Source: Betaproteobacteria bacterium
Lineage (GTDB): Bacteria > Pseudomonadota > Gammaproteobacteria > Burkholderiales > Casimicrobiaceae
NCBI GenBank assembly: GCA_009778785.1
Contig: WRFN01000004.1
Location: 73,276 to 137,275, forward strand
Reading direction: 5' to 3'
DNA: 64,000 nucleotides
The stretch's first letter is position 1, and the number at the start of each line of letters is the position of its first letter. Below are positions 62,244 to 64,000 of the stretch, in pieces. The notes beneath the pieces were generated by a model. That model saw nothing but the letters and a program-made list of their open reading frames with translations. It was not told where the DNA came from and did no database searches. A program made the position numbers and the translations under genes.

Positions 62244-62270
62244 AAAAAAGCCCGCACTCGGCGGGCTTTC
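62244..62270 (-). terminator. trp attenuator terminator
   Basis: AAAGCCCGC and GCGGGCTTT form a stem with an ACTCG-type loop followed by T on the minus strand. It lies about 25 nt after the TrpL stop codon and about 60 nt before trpE. Confidence 0.93.
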
Positions 62271-62295
62271 GGCATTCATTCCATTCAGTCAAACA

Positions 62296-62382
62296 TCACG
62301 CGCACAGGCACCCGCCTTCGGAAGAAAGGCAGCGCCACCAACCCTTGGCGGAAACGAATGAATGAAATGAACAATAAGTCAT
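62296..62382 (-). CDS. trpL: trp operon leader peptide
   Basis: 28 codons: MTYCSFHSFVSAKGWWRC, then LSSEGGCLCA. Tandem Trp codons (15-16) lie in the core KGWWR, identical to the core of the E. coli TrpL. A terminator follows, completing a classical attenuator. No Shine-Dalgarno; the -10 box ends 9 nt before the ATG. Confidence 0.93.
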   Translation of the reverse strand: MTYCSFHSFVSAKGWWRCLSSEGGCLCA

Positions 62383-62391
62383 AATGGGCGA

Positions 62392-62420
62392 AGGTTAACG
62401 GCTTCAGAACTTCTTGTCAA
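62392..62420 (-). promoter_or_regulatory. trp operon promoter
   Basis: A consensus TTGACA (62415-62420) and TAACCT (62392-62397) are 17 bp apart on the minus strand. Expected transcription start is 2-4 nt before the TrpL ATG. Confidence 0.65.
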
Positions 62421-62498
62421 CCCAGCTGCGGGATTTCTTTGTCCGCGCCGCTTGGAGTGTGGTTTTTTGACCTTTCCCGGCGTTCGACAACCGACAAC

Positions 62499-63212
62499 TC
62501 AGCTCAATTCGCCGTCAACCAAGCGCAATGTCCGCGTCGTACGTGCGGCAAGATCGGGAGCGTGGGTCACGATCACCAGCGCCGTGCCGATTTCGGCGTT
62601 GAGCTCCAGCATCAAATCGAATACCTGATGCGCCGTGTTGCGATCGAGATTGCCGGTCGGTTCATCGGCCAGCACGCAACGCGGCTGCGTCACCAGCGCC
62701 CGCGCCAACGCCACGCGCTGCCGCTCGCCGCCGGAGAGTTCGCCCGGCAGATGCGCGACGCGCTGCGACAAGCCGACACGCGCCAGCATCGCGCGCGCCG
62801 CTTCGTGCGCTTGACGACGATCCAGCCGTCGAATGGTGAGCGGCATCGCCACATTTTCCAGCGCCGTGAATTCCGGCAGCAGATGATGAAACTGATAAAC
62901 GAAGCCGAGCTTGCGGTTGCGCGCCTGTCCGCGCTCGGCTTCCGGCATCGCTGAAAAATCGCGGCCTTCGAGCAACACCTGACCGCCGGTCGGCTTGTCC
63001 AAGCCGCCAAGCAAATGCAACAGCGTACTCTTTCCCGAACCTGAACTGCCGACCACCGCCACGCATTCGCCTACCGCAATGTCCAAATTGATGTCGCGCA
63101 ATACCGGCACGCGAAGCGCGCCGCTCACATACGTTTTGGCGAGATGGCGCGACGACAGCACAGGAATGGCCGTCGGCATTGGGGAGTCGTTATCGAGATT
63201 CATCACGCTCAC
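62499..63212 (-). CDS. lolD: lipoprotein-releasing ABC transporter ATP-binding protein
   Basis: 237 residues. Powers release of outer-membrane lipoproteins by LolCE. Seen: Walker [43 protein letters not shown] (typical LolD Q-loop), signature [15 protein letters not shown], Walker [12 protein letters not shown]. The GTG at 63212 overlaps the lolC/E stop; an ATG at 63203 is an alternative start. Confidence 0.95.
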   Translation of the reverse strand: MSVMNLDNDSPMPTAIPVLSSRHLAKTYVSGALRVPVLRDINLDIAVGECVAVVGSSGSGKSTLLHLLGGLDKPTGGQVLLEGRDFSAMPEAERGQARNRKLGFVYQFHHLLPEFTALENVAMPLTIRRLDRRQAHEAARAMLARVGLSQRVAHLPGELSGGERQRVALARALVTQPRCVLADEPTGNLDRNTAHQVFDLMLELNAEIGTALVIVTHAPDLAARTTRTLRLVDGELS

Positions 63213-64000
63213 TCATAGCGCAAAGCCGCCGCCGGGTTCACCCGCGCCGCCTTCCAGGCCGGATAAATCGTTGCCGCCAGCGCAAAGAAAAGTGCCGTCA
63301 ACGCCACCACCACCACGTCACCCCATTGCAGATCGGAAGGCAACTCGCTGATGTAATAGACCGATTTGTCGAGAAACTGAACATTAAACAAGCGCTCGAT
63401 GGCGGGAACCACCACATCGATGTTGAGTGCCAACGCGACCCCGCCGAGCACGCCGATCACCGTGCCGACCGTACCGACCAGCATCCCTTGAAAAATGAAA
63501 ATGCCGAGGATCGACGCCGGCGACGCGCCGAGCGTGCGCAGAATCGCAATGTCGGACTGCTTCTCGGTCACCACCATCACCTGCGACGAAATGATGTTGA
63601 ACGCCGCCACAATCATGATCAACACCAGCAACAAAAACATCATCCGTTTTTCGATTTGCACGGCGCGAAAAAAATTGGCGTGACTGCGCGTCCAATCGCT
63701 CACGTCCATAGAAAACGGCAACTGCTGGGCAAGCTCCTTGCGAATCTTCGCCACTTGCAATAAATCATCGACCTTGAGCCGCACGCCGGAAACGCCGCCC
63801 ATCCGATACAAGCGCTGCGCATCTTCGATATTGATAAACGCGAGGCCGCTGTCGAATTCATACATGCCGATATTGAAAACGCCGACCACTTTGAACGAGC
63901 GCAAACGCGGCATCGTCCCCGCCGGCGTTGCCAGCCCCTGCGGAATGATGACGACCACGTCATCACCCATACCGACGCCCAGCATTCGCGCCTGATCGAG
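63209..64000 (-). CDS. lolC: lipoprotein-releasing system transmembrane protein LolC/E, C-terminal part (runs off the window)
   Basis: 263 codons of the C-terminal part are present. A periplasmic domain ([21 protein letters not shown]) is followed by three membrane helices, [41 protein letters not shown] and [20 protein letters not shown], ending [13 protein letters not shown], the FtsX-like end of LolC/LolE. In betaproteobacteria one LolC-type protein precedes lolD; LolC and LolE cannot be told apart from this part alone. Confidence 0.9.
   Translation of the reverse strand, partial: LDQARMLGVGMGDDVVVIIPQGLATPAGTMPRLRSFKVVGVFNIGMYEFDSGLAFINIEDAQRLYRMGGVSGVRLKVDDLLQVAKIRKELAQQLPFSMDVSDWTRSHANFFRAVQIEKRMMFLLLVLIMIVAAFNIISSQVMVVTEKQSDIAILRTLGASPASILGIFIFQGMLVGTVGTVIGVLGGVALALNIDVVVPAIERLFNVQFLDKSVYYISELPSDLQWGDVVVVALTALFFALAATIYPAWKAARVNPAAALRYE

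Overview
The window is chromosomal DNA from a Gram-negative bacterium, most likely a betaproteobacterium of the Rhodocyclales type. This rests on familiar gene neighbourhoods (thrS-infC-rpmI-rplT, pheST-ihfA-merR, zipA-ligA-galU, the yqjD/E/K trio, Mla and Lol envelope genes, a hupSLC uptake hydrogenase) and on moderately high GC. The species cannot be named from sequence alone. No prophage, insertion sequence, CRISPR array or integron was seen; most of the window is compact housekeeping sequence.

Layout. 1-5.5 kb: end of the mla lipid-transport operon, a secreted leucine-rich-repeat protein and cstA. 5.8-8.3 kb: recA and uraA. 8.7-12.2 kb: tRNA-Val, then thrS-infC-rpmI-rplT. 12.4-22.2 kb: trmJ, ddh, dtd, recN-nadK, a lipoprotein, hrcA, hemH. 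22.5-27.6 kb: pheST-ihfA-merR and a TauE/SafE-like membrane protein with a His/Met-rich tail. 27.7-30 kb: uvrC divergent from the RNase P RNA gene. 30-32.3 kb: a three-gene operon of a roadblock protein, a small GTPase and an unrecognised 426-residue protein. 32.5-36.7 kb: rhodanese, dinB, leuA with its leader, pgsA. 36.7-42.1 kb: hupSLC and a GC-rich gabD. 42.2-48.4 kb: two tRNAs, suhB, purE, yqjK/E/D, dacB, rsmE, yqeY. 48.5-55.5 kb: DAHP synthase with an aromatic leader, an orphan antitoxin-like regulator, zipA, ligA, galU, oxyR. 55.5-62.4 kb: a complete trpEGD(CF)BA operon with attenuator. 62.5-64 kb: lolD and the end of lolC/E.

The strongest theme is transcription attenuation in amino-acid biosynthesis. 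Three short leader peptides too small for ordinary gene calling precede leuA (a run of four Leu codons), the DAHP synthase gene (alternating Tyr/Phe codons) and trpE (tandem Trp codons). The last two are followed by clear intrinsic terminators. All three start codons lie 7-9 nt after a plausible -10 box, so the leaders may be translated from leaderless transcripts. The trp operon has a trpCF fusion, an enteric-like TrpE and a KGWWR leader core, which suggests transfer of a whole-pathway operon.

Other points of interest are the GTPase/roadblock operon under a Fur-like box with a degenerate G4 motif in its GTPase, two FNR-type boxes (hupSLC and the LRR gene), a hydrogenase small subunit with the six-cysteine proximal cluster signature of O2-tolerant enzymes, an AUC start codon for infC, and three families of dispersed palindromic repeats.
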